DNA of 64,000 bases from Cycas panzhihuaensis (GCA_023213395.1 CM041465.1:137895741-137959740), one strand, 5' to 3'; positions 11,316 to 24,010 are shown, counted from the stretch's first letter. Program-made: numbers and translations. The notes: a model not told the origin generated them from the sequence alone.

Positions 11316-12551
11316 CTATAGCCAGTAATCCACGAACCTCATTTCGTGTTTGTTGTCCGAAGAGTTGTATATCTCTTCGAAATATGTCAGTTCTTCTTGC
11401 TGGTGATTAGTTGATGTGATGGGCTCTTCTGCCGTATGGTAGATATGTTCTTCCCCAATGGAAGAAAATGTCATATTGCTCGTGACCGTTGTGCTAGATC
11501 CTTCATCTGGAATCATTTCGATTGAGCTTCTTCCCAACATTGGCAATACTACTTTGTTTCCGCTGTCTGATAGAGTGAGGGTTACGTTCTTCCAATTCTG
11601 AAGGCATTGCATTTTATACAACCATGGTCTCTCCAAGAGTGCTGGATAGGGTGTTGCTCCTTTCTCCATTTCCACAATTATGAAGTCGATTTGCACCACT
11701 ATCCCTGCCACATCTACTTTGATGTCAGCTAGTCTATCCATAGGTTGTACCAATAGTTTGTTAGCCAATTTTAACGAATAGGTCACCGCTTCCAGCTTCG
11801 GGCTTCTTAATTTACGCCATGTTGAAGCTGGTAACACGTTCACTACTATGCCTCCATCAACAATTACCCGTGGGAATGTTTCTCCTAAGACTGTCATGGT
11901 TACCATCAGATCCATATCAAATGATGGTATGATTTGCTTCAAACTCTTGGTGATTCCACACTGTAACACTCCTCCTTTAATCCAATCGATAACTTGGCAT
12001 AAAGGAATAGTCAACTGTAACGGCTTTACTAAATTTTCTATTAATAACAACATTCTGGGAATATCCTCTACTGGCAATCCTTTTAAAAGCTCCTCCATTT
12101 GCACCATTTGGGGCTTCACCTTAGGTTCTTCCGGTAGATTTTCTTGTTCCTTTTGTTTGTTCTTCCGTACATAGATGTATTTGGTTTCCGGTTTACCCAT
12201 TGGTAATGCATTCTCCTCCCGGACTAGGCCATCTAATACTTGTTTTGCCTTTCTGTATCGATCCAATTCTGTCGGTGGATCTGGATATCCTTCGTTTAAT
12301 TTCTCTTTCTGTTTATTTTGTAGTTTGACATTTTTTGTTTCCGGTATGATTGTCATTAGGTTGGTCGCTTTGGCTTTCCCTTTGCAATCTTCTGTTTTGT
12401 GGTCACTTGGGCCATAATTACTACATACGAACGGCTTATGTTCGTATTCTTGCTTTGTTGGGCATTCTGACTTCCAGTGCCCAAACTGTAGATATATGAG
12501 GCATCTACCCATTGACGGTTTTTTCCTCGAGGGTTCTGGTGTGCCCCTCAT
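11316..12551 (-). pseudogene. Gypsy-A zinc knuckles 3-4 and protease
   Basis: This is a long 411-codon frame. It begins with two altered zinc knuckles, CLIYLQFGHWKSEC and CSNYGPSDHKTEDC, each with Tyr in place of the second Cys. The retropepsin lies at about residues 215-345: VIVDGGIVVNVLP holds the active-site Asp, with the following Ser/Thr-Gly reduced to Gly-Gly, and YPALLERPWLYKMQC is the C-terminal family motif. A Lys/Glu-rich linker separates the two. It would mature Gag and Pol. It stays open for 1.2 kb, in contrast to the broken gag before it. Confidence 0.78.
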
Positions 12552-12593
12552 TATATAAACATTTCGAGGTGGGTTGCCTCCCCTTCCCCTACC

Positions 12594-14124
12594 TCATCCT
12601 CTGAAGGCTTTTCCCCTGGGATTGTAGAAACAATCCTTAGTTGTATGCGTATCAACGTCACATATATGGCACCATCTCTCTTGTTGGTGCAATGCACTAT
12701 TTTTTAAATTCAAGTCACATTCCTTGGTGGTATGTGAATTTTCTTCACAAATGTGGCACCATTTGGTTACTCTTCCCACATGGTCTTTTTTTTTTCTGTG
12801 TTTCTTCTTCTTCTCAGTTATTTCTAATTTTCAATCTGGCCACCTCTTTTCTTAATGCTTCCAACTCTGATTCCTCTTCTACTACCCCTACCTGGTAGAA
12901 GGGTTAGTTGTACTGATTTTGCTTCAGTTCTCTAATCTCGTCTTGTAATCTCAGCAGCAGGGAGTCTTGTCCTCTCGCCTGTGCGTCCATTTCCATTTCA
13001 AAATCTAACGCTAGATCTTAGGCATTCTTAAATGATTTCAGTGGATGAGCATGCATCATGGCTCACAATTTCTCATTCAACCCTCTTACAAAATAGTTTT
13101 TCATATTGTGATCTGTTATCATCTCATTAATCATGCTGGCCACAATGATTTTCATTCTACTAATGTAGGTTAGGATAGATTCTCTCGGCCTTTATCTGAT
13201 TTCTCTTAACGCGATTTCCACTGCTTCATTACTGCGAAACTTTTGAAATGTTTCTTCGAATGCTTTCTTAAGCTTTTCCCATAGCTCATTCTTATTTGTT
13301 TCCTTGTACGACGCCAAGGGTACTCCTCTCAACATACAGGCGAATCGTGCTTTGATTTTGTCTTCGCCTGTAATCTTTTTTACATCGATAAGACTCTGAA
13401 ATAGATACACATGCTCTACTGCGTCTGAAGTATCATTAAAAATCAGTTTCCCAAAGTCCCTATAGTCATCCATTTTGGGAGATTGCAACTGTCCCCCACC
13501 TAGTGGTGATTTTTCCTTTCTTTCCTCCTTCGGGGATGCACTGGGAGTGCCTACCACTATACTATCTTTCCCAAACAATGGATTCTTGAATGGAGTTTTG
13601 ATGTGTATAGGTTCCACTACACCTAGAACTTGTATAGTCAATGGTGTCACCGTAATGTATGATTGATTAGATCCCCTTTCTGTCGAATCTTCGAAAAGCT
13701 GTCTCGTGAGCTTATTCTTCCAATATGCCGAAGGACTTTCCTCCGCCTTCTTATCGCTGTCACCTGAGTCCTTTGGGCTGTCCTCCACAGGTATACTTCC
13801 CTCTTTTAAGGTTTCTTGATGTTTTTCATCCACTTTTGGTTTCCCTTCAATCTCTGGGCTAAACAAATCATCTCTAATTGGGGCTAGTGTCAATACCATG
13901 TATTCGCCATGAGTTTTCTTTTCTTGAGGTGTCTGGGCTCCACTTGCCTCAGATCCTTTAATGGATTGTCCCTTAGTCTCATTGTTTTACGAACTTAACC
14001 TTCTCGCCCTTCGGAGTTTTGATTCCTTTGACCATCTTAATGCCCTTTGTCTGCTGGTCTCCTTTTCCTTGGGTGAAGTATCCTTCTGGGGCTCCTCTGA
14101 CCTTGAAGGCCTCTTAGGTGGCAT
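12594..14124 (-). pseudogene. Gypsy-A gag with two intact zinc knuckles
   Basis: Gag starts at the minus-strand ATG at 14124 (MPPKRPSRSEE) and shows the capsid core in 13899-13192 (FGKLIFNDTSDAVEHVYLFQ, NELWEKLKKAFEETFQKF). A stop near 13984 and several frameshifts break it. At 12779-12594 two intact CX2CX4HX4C knuckles lie in tandem (CHICEENSHTTKEC and CHICDVDTHTTKDC). A closely related gag is found at 18297-19396, which supports the reading. Confidence 0.83.
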
Positions 14125-14264
14125 TGGAAGGTCCCCTGGCTGCCGATGGCTTAGTTACAGCCCGCCATCACGACGGCAGCTAGGGTCCTCTGCCCTTTAC
14201 ACATTCTTTTCTTTGAAACCCCTAAGCCCTGTCCCTCCTCAACGGATGTAGGCAACATAACCAA

Positions 14265-15092
14265 CGTTGACTACTAGGGGATCTTATTACACTTACAAGA
14301 TATCTCTGCTACACTTGTCAAGGTTTACACAGCACTATAGTCTAGTCCAAGATACTATCAACATGGTCATTCACATACATTCCACATATAATTCATAGAA
14401 TTACACCACAATGGTACACAGCAGTATAGAAATCAATACATACTCAGCAATTCATCATCACAACACAGAGAATACACCACTTTCTACGTAACTCTTCCTT
14501 TTATTAAGTAATCAAGTTAATTTACACAGGTGGAATGCATTCTGAGCATTCCAAAGACATACATTCCTTCATTACATATGCGTACCGGATGGTACTTATC
14601 ATACGATCTTTGCTCCAATCAGCTGTCATACGTGCTAGCTTCGGCACCTTTACGTACCCGTGATAATCGGCTCTCACCCTAACCTGGTGGTTGATGCGTA
14701 CCTCCTTAAGTACTTATGTTGGTACCTTTTGGCTGAAGGGTTATGACTGCCTATCATAACCGTCCCCCTTCAGTCATACGTACCCTTTCACTAATCACTT
14801 GTTTAGGCACTTGATTAATTATCCTTTGTATTCGTACGTCTGGCAGCTCAACAGGTCTTCACTGGTCCCTTTGAGTCATGCGTATCGCTTCCACTCAGTT
14901 TCATTCTGCCATTGGTGCGTATCTGTCATACATACTCGTTCCAGGTATGCACTTGTCATACGTACCTAGAATGCTGATTTCTCTCCCATTTTGCCTTGTG
15001 TGTACCTTTGTACGATCCGTACCTACACAACTCAGGTTACCTAATCTACCTCTGGTCCTCTCACAGCCATAGGATCATTTTAGACTCCAACA
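14265..15092 (-). repeat. 5' LTR of Gypsy-A with primer site
   Basis: An 828-bp copy of 4492-5331. Read on the minus strand it begins TGTTGGAGTC at 15092, and its end at 14265 is mutated from CA. Directly beyond it, minus-strand TTGGTTATGTTGCCTACA (14247-14264) keeps the TGG and GTTGCC of the TGGCGCCGTTGCC-type gypsy primer site, with changes in between. Confidence 0.83.
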
Positions 15093-16599
15093 AATGCCAC
15101 TCATGCAATACAAATACATGGAACTATTCTTGTTGCTATGCCAAATGGGAACACTGAAAAAGTTAGATAAGTACTCTATGTACCTGGGATGACCAAAAAC
15201 TTATTATCTATCTCCCAATTGACTGACAACAAACTTCGCATCTTGTTTGATGGTGATGGATGTATTAATTTTGATAAATATAGAAGGAACAAAGTGATTC
15301 GTAAAGGCATTAAAACTAATAGATTGCATAAATTTCTCACCACACCAATTCACTCTGCCCTCAATGTAACACACAATGTTGATAATGATAAGCTATGGCA
15401 TTTGTGCTATAGTCATTTGTCCTATGATGCTCTATCTTTGCTAAGGAAACATGATATGGTAAATGGACTACCTTGGATTAAGAAAACTATCTCAATTTGT
15501 GATACATGCATGATGAGTAAATAACATAGATTACAATTCTCATATAGTACTACAAGGGAATCATGCAAGCTCCAGCTAATTCATAGTGATGTGCGTGGAC
15601 CATTCACACCTCCATTTGTCCAAGGTGCATGCTACTACCTAACATTTATATAGATGACTGCGTTAGGAAGATTTAGATTTATTTCTTTAAACTAAAGTCC
15701 GATGTGTTTGATACCTTTCTCAACTTCAAGGCCAAAGTTGAAAAGGAAAGTGGGCACTACATCAAATGTTTAAAAACAGACAATGATGGAGAATTCATCT
15801 CTAATAAATTCTTACAATATTGCAGAAGGAATATAATACAAAGATAATTCGCAACACCATACACTCCTTAATACAATGGAATAGCAGAGAGGAAGAATAA
15901 GACCATAACAAAAATGACATGGTCCTTTCTGAAACAAAAGGGAGTATCCAATAGGTATTAAGCTGAAGCAGCCAACACTATTATATACCTCCTTAATTGA
16001 AATCCTACCAAGGCTATAGAAAATATGATTCTTGAAGAAGTTTGGTCAGGACATACCTGATGTTTCACATCTTCGAATCTTTGGGTCCATTGTTTACATG
16101 CATATTTGTATTGAAAAGAGAAGAAAATTGGATGACAAAAGCAAAAAATGCATTTTGGTAGGCTATAGTGAAGTCTCCAAGGCCTATAGATGCCTAGACC
16201 CCTTAACTGATAAAATCTATCCAAGTAGAGATGTGTACTTTGATGAAACATTAGATACTACTAAGGAGGAAATAACTCCTCCTTCTATCTCACTGGATAA
16301 TATAGTCATTCCCCATTGGGTATAGTCTCACCCAGAGAAGCAACCAAGAGAGCACCGTGAAACTCTGGGAGAAGCCCTACAGGACACCATTTCAAGGACC
16401 TCTGGTGAATTCGTAGATCAAGAACCTAGTTCCTCTGGGCAGAACATCAACAATAATCTAGAACAATCATCTACTCCACCACAAAAGAAAATACCCAAGT
16501 GGAAGAATCACAAACAAATCTATATTTAATACAAGGAGGTAGAAGAACCAAACGTCAAATGCATTATGGGCTCACAACTCACTATGACATCTCATTTGA
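15093..16599 (+). pseudogene. Copia-B GAG-pre-integrase and integrase
   Basis: After the Gypsy-A insertion the Copia frame resumes with NATHAIQIHG, followed by LYVPGMTKNLLSISQLTDN, the hallmark before integrase. The zinc-binding domain lies at 15396-15524 (LWHLCYSHLSYDALSLL ... CDTCMMSK). The catalytic residues are still legible: IHSDVRGPF near 15580, KTDNDGEF near 15770-15795 and the G-I-A-E-R-K-N box near 15880. A late integrase stretch (FGQDIPDVSHLRIFGS, about 16038-16090) is in another frame. Stops and frameshifts are frequent. Confidence 0.82.
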
Positions 16600-18109
16600 T
16601 GATCCTTGTTGGAGCAAGGCCATGGATGAAGAAATGAAGTCAATCTTGAAAAACAAAACCTAAGATCTAACCAAACTACCACTAGACAAACCTGTTGTTC
16701 AATGTCAGTGGTTGTGCAAGGTTAAGGAGAAGGCAGATGGATCAATTAAGAAATACAAGGCTCACTTTGTAGTTAAAGGATACACTTAGACTCAAGGGAT
16801 TGATTATGAAAAAAACTTTTGCTCTTGTCAGCAAAATGACAACCATTAGAACTGTGATTGCATTAGCTGCTCAAAATTATTGGCCTATATATCAGATGGA
16901 TGTCAAGGGAGCTTTTCTTAATGGATATCTACAAGAGGAAGTTTACATAGAACAACCTCTTGGATATGTATCCAAAGGATAAGAGTATCTTCTCTACAAA
17001 TTCAATAAAGCTCTTTATGGGTTAAAATAAGCTCCCAGGTCTTGGTACAACAAGATTGACTCCTATCTATGGGGTGTTAGAATGAAACGATCAGAGGCAG
17101 ATTCAAGACTTTATGTTCATATTGACAAGAATAATTAGATCACTATCTTCATAGTATATGTGGATGATCAGGTACTAATTGGAAATAACACTAGCTGGAT
17201 TTATTTTTTGCAACTTCAGTTGTTAAAGACCTTTGAAATGATAGACTTGGGAGAAATTCATTACTACCTAAGAATTGAGATTCATAAATAACAAGATAGA
17301 ATCTTTATTCATCAAAGCAAGTATATAGCTTGAATATTGGAGGAATTTAACATGACAGATTGTAAACCATCTCCTACACCCATGTGTATTAGAACTAAGC
17401 CAACTATTGATCTAGAAGGAAAACTAGTAAATGAGACTCTTTATAGAAAATTGGTTGAGAACCTCATATATCTTACTTCAACCTAACCAGATAAAGTGTT
17501 TGTTGTAGGGTTAATCTTGAGGTTCATGTCTGCTCCAAAAGAATCTCATTAGAAAGCAACCAAACATATACGGTGGTATTTGTAAGGGACAAAATCCTAC
17601 AGAATCCATTATAGCAATCAATGCCTAACTTACTTGATTAGATACACTGACTCTGATTGAGTAAGAGACATTGACAGCAAAAAATTTACCACTGGATATT
17701 GTTTTGATTTAGAAAATGGAACCATATCATGGAGAACAAAGAAGCAATCCATTGTCTTCTTATATACATTTGAAATTGAATATCAAGCCATTATTCAGTC
17801 AACTTGTGAAGTAATCTAGCTCAGACGTCTCCTTGAAGAGTTGATACTGACACAAATCTCCCTAACTCTAATAAACTTTGACAATTAGAGCACCATTCAA
17901 ATGACCAAAAATTTAGTTTTTCATGCTCGCACAAAACACATTGAAGTTCATCACCACTTCATCTAGGAGAAGGCAGACAAAGGAGAAATCAAATTGATCT
18001 ATTATCCTTGCTCTGAGCAACTTGCAGACATTTTCATAAAACCTCTCTCTAAGGACAAGTTTTTATACCTTAAAGACAAAATGAAAATGAAAGAAAATGA
18101 TCAGACATT
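16600..18109 (+). pseudogene. Copia-B reverse transcriptase and RNase H
   Basis: Copia RT wording is clear: QMDVKGAFLNGYLQEEVYIE near 16890-16955, LYKFNKALYGLK near 16993, and an intact catalytic YVDD at 17157-17168. RNase H follows from about 17640 (YTDSD, GYCFDLENGTISWRTKKQS, HIEVHHHFI, EQLADIFIKPLS). About a dozen in-frame stops, many of them TAG or TAA in place of CAG or CAA, mark C-to-T decay. The copy retains its active-site residues but cannot be translated. Confidence 0.87.
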
Positions 18110-18118
18110 AATAGGGGA

Positions 18119-18296
18119 TGTTAGAATATAATGTTTAATCTTTTGTATATTAATGTATTATGACTAATGACTTAACTATAACATTTAATGTAAGTCATGT
18201 AATATAGATGTAACTTATTATGTTAGTCATGCCTCTAACCCTAACATGTTATTAGAGGATTCATGTATAAATATGTACTTTTACCTCTCATTTTTA
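18119..18296 (+). repeat. Truncated 3' LTR of Copia-B
   Basis: Starts TGTTAGAATATAATG after a purine tract (AATAGGGGA, 18110-18118). It matches the 5' LTR and stops about 60 bases short, at CTCTCATT, where gypsy gag sequence begins without a visible target duplication. Confidence 0.83.
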
Positions 18297-19530
18297 AATG
18301 ATTTTAATGGATGGGCATGCATCATGGCTCTCAGTTTTTCATTCAATCCTCTCACAAAATAGTTCTTCATGTTGTAGTCAGTTACTGTTTCATTAATCAT
18401 ACTAATCACGATGATTTTCATTCTGTTGATATAAGTTAGCACTGATTCTCCTAGCCTTTGTTTAATTTCCCTCAAGGCGATTTCCATAGTTTCGTTACTA
18501 TGGAACTTCTGAAATCTTTCTTCGAAGGATTTCTTGATCTTTGCCCATGAATCATTCTTATTTATTTCTTTATACCATGCCAATGGCACTTCCCTCAGTG
18601 TACAGGCGAATTTGGCTTTTATCTCATCCTCGTCTGTAATCTTTTTCATATCAATCAGATTCTGAAAGAGGTATATGCATTCTGCTGCATTCGAAGTGTC
18701 ATTGAAAATCAACTTTCCAAAGTCTTTATAATCATCCATCTTGGGGGATTGCAACGGTGTCCCACTTGGTGGTGATTCTTCCCTTCTCTCCTCCTTCAGG
18801 GATGCACTTGGAGTGCCTACTACTGTATTATCCTTCCCAAATAACAGATTCTTAAATGGAGTTTTAATATGTATACGTTGTACTACACCTGGCACTTGTA
18901 TAGTTAATGGTGTCACTGTACTATATGATTGATCAGATCCCTTTTCTGATGAATCCTCAAAAAGCTGTCTTGTGAGCTTATTTTCCCAATATACCGAGGG
19001 ACCTTCCTTAGCCTTCTTCTCGCTGTCACTTGGGTCCTTCGGACTGTCCTCCACAGGTATACTTCTCTATTTTAAAGTTTGTTTATGTTCCTCATTCACT
19101 CTTGATTTTTCTTCATATTCTGGGCTAAACAAATCATCTTTGATTGGGGCTGGTGTTAATACCATACATTCGCCATTAGTTCCCTCTTCTTGTTCTTGAG
19201 GTGTCTGGGCTCTACTTGCCTCAGATCCTTCAATGGACTGTCCCTTAGTCTCGTTGTTCTGTGAACTTAATCTCCTCGCCCTTCTCAATTTTGATTCCTT
19301 CAACCATCTTAATGCCCTTTGTCTGTTGGTTTCCTTCCCTTTAGGTGAAGTATCATTTTGTTGCTCTTCTGACCTTGAAGGCCTCTTAGGTGGCATTGGA
19401 AGGTCCCCTAGCTGCTGGTGGCTTAGTTATAGCCTGCCATCACGATGGCAGCCAGGGTCCTCTGCCCTTTACACATTCCTTTCCTTGAAACTCCTGGGCC
19501 CTATCCCTCCTTAATGGAAGAAAGCAACCA
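18297..19530 (-). pseudogene. Isolated Gypsy-A-family gag fragment
   Basis: Minus-strand ATG at 19396 opens MPPKRPSRSEEQQND, nearly the same as Gypsy-A gag. The frame is open to 18297 apart from one TAG near 19065, after HKQTLK. The capsid core (FGKLIFNDTSNAAECIYLFQ, DSWAKIKKSFEERFQKF) is clear. Sequence upstream of the ATG is still homologous to the Gypsy-A leader and fails near 19530, before any LTR. Both ends are therefore truncated and no other domain is present. It is better preserved than the gag in Gypsy-A. It probably arrived through a deletion or rearrangement at the edge of Copia-B. Confidence 0.8.
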
Positions 19531-22500
19531 TAAAAATGAATCATAATATGAATATTCACCTCATTGGCATATTATTATTTTACATAGGCATTTGACATGT
19601 CCTCAAGAGTGAAACAAATGGGAAGTCAGAAGGTCGACTCGGGGCATAAGGATGTGGTACACGATGTAGCGATTGATTACTACAACAAGCACCTAATGCC
19701 CCTACTCTACTGAAGAAGAAATAGCCCTAAGAAGAGTCTACCGCATGAAGAAGACACATAATAACCATTGCCTACAGTAGTTCGCAGGTTGCTCGTAGCC
19801 ACACACGAAGAAGATGGTTTGCCCAAACACTACTCAGTTGGCCCCCAACATTACACCACATCATCACAGTTAATGGAGAATGACCATATGCCCACGTCCA
19901 CTAGATCTGCATAGAAAATACAGTCCAACTAGAGCATGCAGATCTCCCTTGAAGAAATCCATGGAGGAATGATAACTACCTACAAAAAATTTGATGCAAC
20001 TAAGTTGAATTCGCAAAAGAATTCTTGAAAGTCTAAAAGGAAAAATTGTACAGAGACGAATTTTCTCAATAGAATAAAAAGAATTTGTAGGTTTTAGAAA
20101 AAAAATAATTATTTTTAATAAATATTTGAGATCTGGTGGTAGGTTGTGTCTGTTATCAAGAGGTCATATGCAAAGCCCATATGATCGAGGGTTAAGCTGC
20201 GAAGGGGACAAACTCTAAAATGGAGTTAATTAAATTGAAACTCTTTTGATTTTGTAATTTTTTAATATAATTTTTTAAATTTGCCACCTATTTGTTAATG
20301 ATTGCATAAATTTTCATGGTACACTGGCACATTTTCTTTCATCACTTTTCACTTGTATGCCAAATTCAAGTGCCGCCAGTTGCGTTGGATTTGTTATTTT
20401 GAGATAATCGAAATGAATAGTCACATGACATACTTCAAATAGCGGATGACAAAGAAAGTGAAGGGTAAAGTTGATGAAAGTGATCAAAATCTCATAAAAG
20501 ATAAATTTCATAACTGTTTTCAGAAAGATTTTAATATATTATGATGTTTTCAAAGGTTCTTTATAGAATGGTAATGCTATTTCTACATTTGGATGCAAGA
20601 AGTATATTTTGGTTTAAAATTAAGTAAAAAATGCTAATTTATGACAGGTTGAAGGCTCATATTGATAAAATTTTAATAAATGGGTCATATTCTTTTGATA
20701 CATGGACATCAATTTTTCTCTTTTGCATATATTCATATTTGGTTTAAGGTGATCTAAATACACTTACCAAATTGTCAAATCACCTAGTTTGATGCATTTT
20801 ACCTAGTTTATTTGATATATAATCACCACCTACTATTCCTTATCAAAGCTATCGTTTAGGTATTCAAAGCCATCATTTAAGTGTTCAGAGTCACATTTGG
20901 ATGAGCCATTTATGAAGGAGTTTGTCACATGCATTAGTATATGTATGATTTCTCATTTATTTATATACACACTTTCCTTCTTTTGTTTAACCTAGTTATC
21001 ATTTATTACTTGAATCTCGATCACTTCTAATAGGCACTAGTACTTATGCATTTACGTGTGATTTACTCTGTTCTCTTAATCTCTCCATGAACAACTTGCA
21101 TTTACATCCTTGAGTCTTTGCGAAAACAATAAAACCTATTCCTTTCCATTTAAAAGTCTACTTGAGAACTTATTAAGGCCCATCTTAAATATACATCAAA
21201 GTCTATTTTTTTTGCTCCAATTTCTATTTTAGGTATGCTTTAGCTCGTTTATCTCTAGTTTTGTCTACATCTATTGTTCATGTGTGGATACTTATGACTC
21301 CTATTTTTTTAGTGAAATCTTATGTACTTACACTACTATATTAATTACATTAAGGATGTATAAGAAACCTATGATTGAAAGCCATAAACCACATTTGTGG
21401 ATTCTTTTTATCCATGCCCTTTATTATTATTCTAATTTTATCTATTTTATTGGATCAATAGTTGTATTTATATACAACGCAAATTCATAAAAACTACCTT
21501 TTACATTTTTACACATCTCAATTGTAATGAAACATCCCATTGAGGTAGAGTAGGGATTGCATACGCAAATATAGCCATGGTAGGTTGACTCCCTCCAAAG
21601 GGATAAAACTTATCTATGTCTTCCCTATCCTCACCATTATCATTGTCCCACAAAGATTAAAAATAGACTATGTAGTAATGTTTAGGTCTTATAGATAATT
21701 ATTCGATCTTTTTTGTCTATCCTTGCAATGATTGCATGAAAAATAGTACACAGATCCCATTAACATCAATGTAGATTTCATAATATTTACACACAATATT
21801 TACATCTGCCTTATTCCTCAACTTTATAAAGTATTTACACAGTTTTTTCCTAAGTATTTACATGCAAACTTTTATTTGCATCTTTTGGCCCTACGATATT
21901 TAAATTTTTGTGCCTGCTTTTTTGCATAAGATATGATAACTGTATCTATCTTGATCTTGTCAGTTTGTAGTCTTTGTAATTCATATATACTTGATTATTT
22001 TATGTTAATGATTGGTATTATCGACACCATCAGTTGACTGAATATATCAAGTCACTCACGCATTTATTCCAACATGTTTATCCCAAGCATCGTGGGCTTA
22101 TACATCTTGGCTTGCGTAATGATAAGCATATACTGTACAATGATAGTAATAATTTTATAAGACCATGTTTAAGTGTTTAATGCCATGGAAAAATCTCCTT
22201 TCTTACTCTTGAGCATCATATGCTTGACTAAGATAGTCTCAAGTTACATGATTATTTCAATGTATTATTTGAATTATTTGTATATATCTCTATCAAATCC
22301 TTTAGTTGCATATTTAATCTACAAGTCATATTTAATGCATAAGTGACTAAAATACCATTTTTTTCAAAGGGGCTAATTTATTTTTCAAGGAGTCTATATC
22401 GAAACAAGTACGTATTTCTGCTTCAATAGTGATATCAATCATTAACAAGAGTCATTTTTAGTTCTACTAGCTCTAAAGCATTCTACACTTCCCCCCAAAC

Positions 22501-22640
22501 AAAATGAGTGGCCCTATGGCTATGTTTGGTCTTTATTTGACAATATTTTTAATGACTGAAAGTTAATGTAAAGTTTCTTTGTAGTTCATGTACTAAAGGG
22601 CTCTTTATCCTTCTTAAGCTTCTTATACTTTTTAATACAT
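19531..22640. other. Unassigned AT-rich stretch, no gene seen
   Basis: About 3.1 kb without a recognisable domain in six frames. The part near 20290-20510 resembles 30060-30300 in wording (cold phrases such as 'caagtgccgcca/gagtgctatcaa' and 'gttgcgttgga/attgcattgga'), so both probably belong to a dispersed repeat. The distal part may be the beginning of the Copia-D leader; no 5' LTR was found. Confidence 0.4.
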
Positions 22641-23034
22641 AACTTGGTCATATAAAGTTAGAATTGAGTGTCATTTGAGGCGTTAGGCTCATATTTTAAT
22701 CCCCTATTGAGTGGATAATCTTTTAAATTTTTTCGAAGTCATTTGATGTAATATTTTATTAATTAAAGTTGATGCTAATTTTAGACTTCCTACAAGATGA
22801 CCCTTAAATAAATATAGCAAAAATTTAGTTTGTAATCATCATTAATATAAAAATCTTGCTTTGGAGGAGGTTAAGTCCCAATTAGAACACTTGTACATGT
22901 CTTAAAGATGAAAAATAACAAGTTTTATTTGTGATTTTAAGTGTCTTTATTACCTTGTTTAAATGGTTTTCAATATTTCTTTTCAATCACTTTACTTTTT
23001 TAAATAATTTATTTTTAAGGTAATTTTCTTCATT

Positions 23035-24010
23035 ATGGCCTCAAGTATAAGTAATGTAATGGTGCCAAAGTTTAATGGTACTAACTTTTTGAATTGGAGT
23101 AGAAGAATGAAACCCATTTTTATATCTAAGCATATGTGGGAATTGATTAAAACAGGTTATGGAGCACTTGAAGCCAATACCACTTAAGACCAAAATATGA
23201 CTTATAAGGAGAATGAAAAGTAGGATAATGGAGCTTTTATGTTTATCTAATGTGCATTGGAGGATTATATTTTTCCAAGGGTGAGTGAAGCATCTACATC
23301 AAAAGAAGTATAGGATGTATTGAAGACCACTTATGAAGGAGCAACTACATCAATACTCCAAATATTGAGGAGTAAGTTTGAGAAATGAATGACTTCATAA
23401 CAAAAATCTAAGGCCTAGTCAATCAAATAAAGGCTTAGGGGAAGCTATTACCGAGCAAAGAGTGGTCGAGAAGATCTTGAGATGTGTTAGTAATATTAAA
23501 AGATTTAAGATGGTTGCCATAAGTATTGAGATCTCCAAGGACCTTACTACCCTCAAAATTGATTAATTGAGTGTAATGCTATATGCTATTGAGGAGAAAA
23601 AAGGGAGAAGCAAATTTTTAGAGCATGTATTTACTAGTAAGGTAAATATAATGGCTATTTTTTAAGGGTAAAGTTCTAAGGGAAGAAGATAATCTCCTAG
23701 AAGAAGAGGTCAATGACCTAGAATCAAAATTAGTTTTATCAAAGACAAGATTAAGCTTATCAAGGGCAAGGATAATATCATCAAGGTCAAAATCAATTTC
23801 AAAGTCAAGGATAAAGATATTTTCAAGGCTAATTTAATTAAGGCCATAGACAAAATTATGGACCTTAAGGAAGAGGTAAAGGCCAAAGTCAAAGAGGTAG
23901 AAACCAAAGATAAAGAGGAAGAAGTCATAAGGGTAGAGGAACAATCCAATGTTCCTATTACTATAAAAGTGAACACTTAGAAGAAAATTATTTTACAAAA
24001 AGATTTAATT
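23035..24010 (+). pseudogene. Copia-D gag and zinc knuckle
   Basis: ATG at 23035 (MASSISNVMVPKFNGTNFLNW) starts the gag core, followed by broken UBN2-like wording to about 23680. A low-complexity basic stretch (about 23690-23940) reads as a Gly/Gln/Arg-rich RNA-binding tail in one frame and Lys/Asp-rich in another. The knuckle near 23950-23990 reads CSYYYKSEHLEENYF: two of three Cys are Tyr. Copia-C shows the same substitutions. Confidence 0.72.

Larger units (their letters stand above)
4492..15092 (-). mobile_element. Gypsy-A, Ty3/gypsy retrotransposon inside Copia-B
   Basis: LTRs of 840 bp (4492-5331) and 828 bp (14265-15092) match along their length. Read on the minus strand, the interior gives gag, four zinc knuckles, protease, a second gag-like stretch, RT, RNase H, integrase and then an extra ORF. 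Flanks are GATGT on the left and AATGC on the right, a 5-bp target duplication with two transitions. No chromodomain follows integrase, so it belongs to the non-chromovirus side of Ty3/gypsy. The extra ORF and the GTTGCC in its primer site recall Athila/Tat-like elements; the lineage is not settled. Confidence 0.9.
2055..18296 (+). mobile_element. Copia-B, Ty1/copia retrotransposon split by Gypsy-A
   Basis: The 5' LTR (2055-2295) and a truncated 3' LTR (18119-18296) are alike over about 175 bases, with roughly a dozen differences by eye, mostly transitions. Between them the plus strand reads gag, zinc knuckle, protease, integrase, RT and RNase H, the Ty1/copia order. Gypsy-A (4492-15092) sits inside. 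Without it the element is about 5.6 kb, normal for Copia. All frames carry stops. The 3' LTR ends abruptly where a gypsy gag fragment begins. Confidence 0.88.

Noticed and set aside
23710-23976. Minus-strand Leu/Ser-rich frame that looks like membrane helices
   Set aside because: It is the reverse of the basic gag tail of Copia-D; low complexity produces the hydrophobic look.
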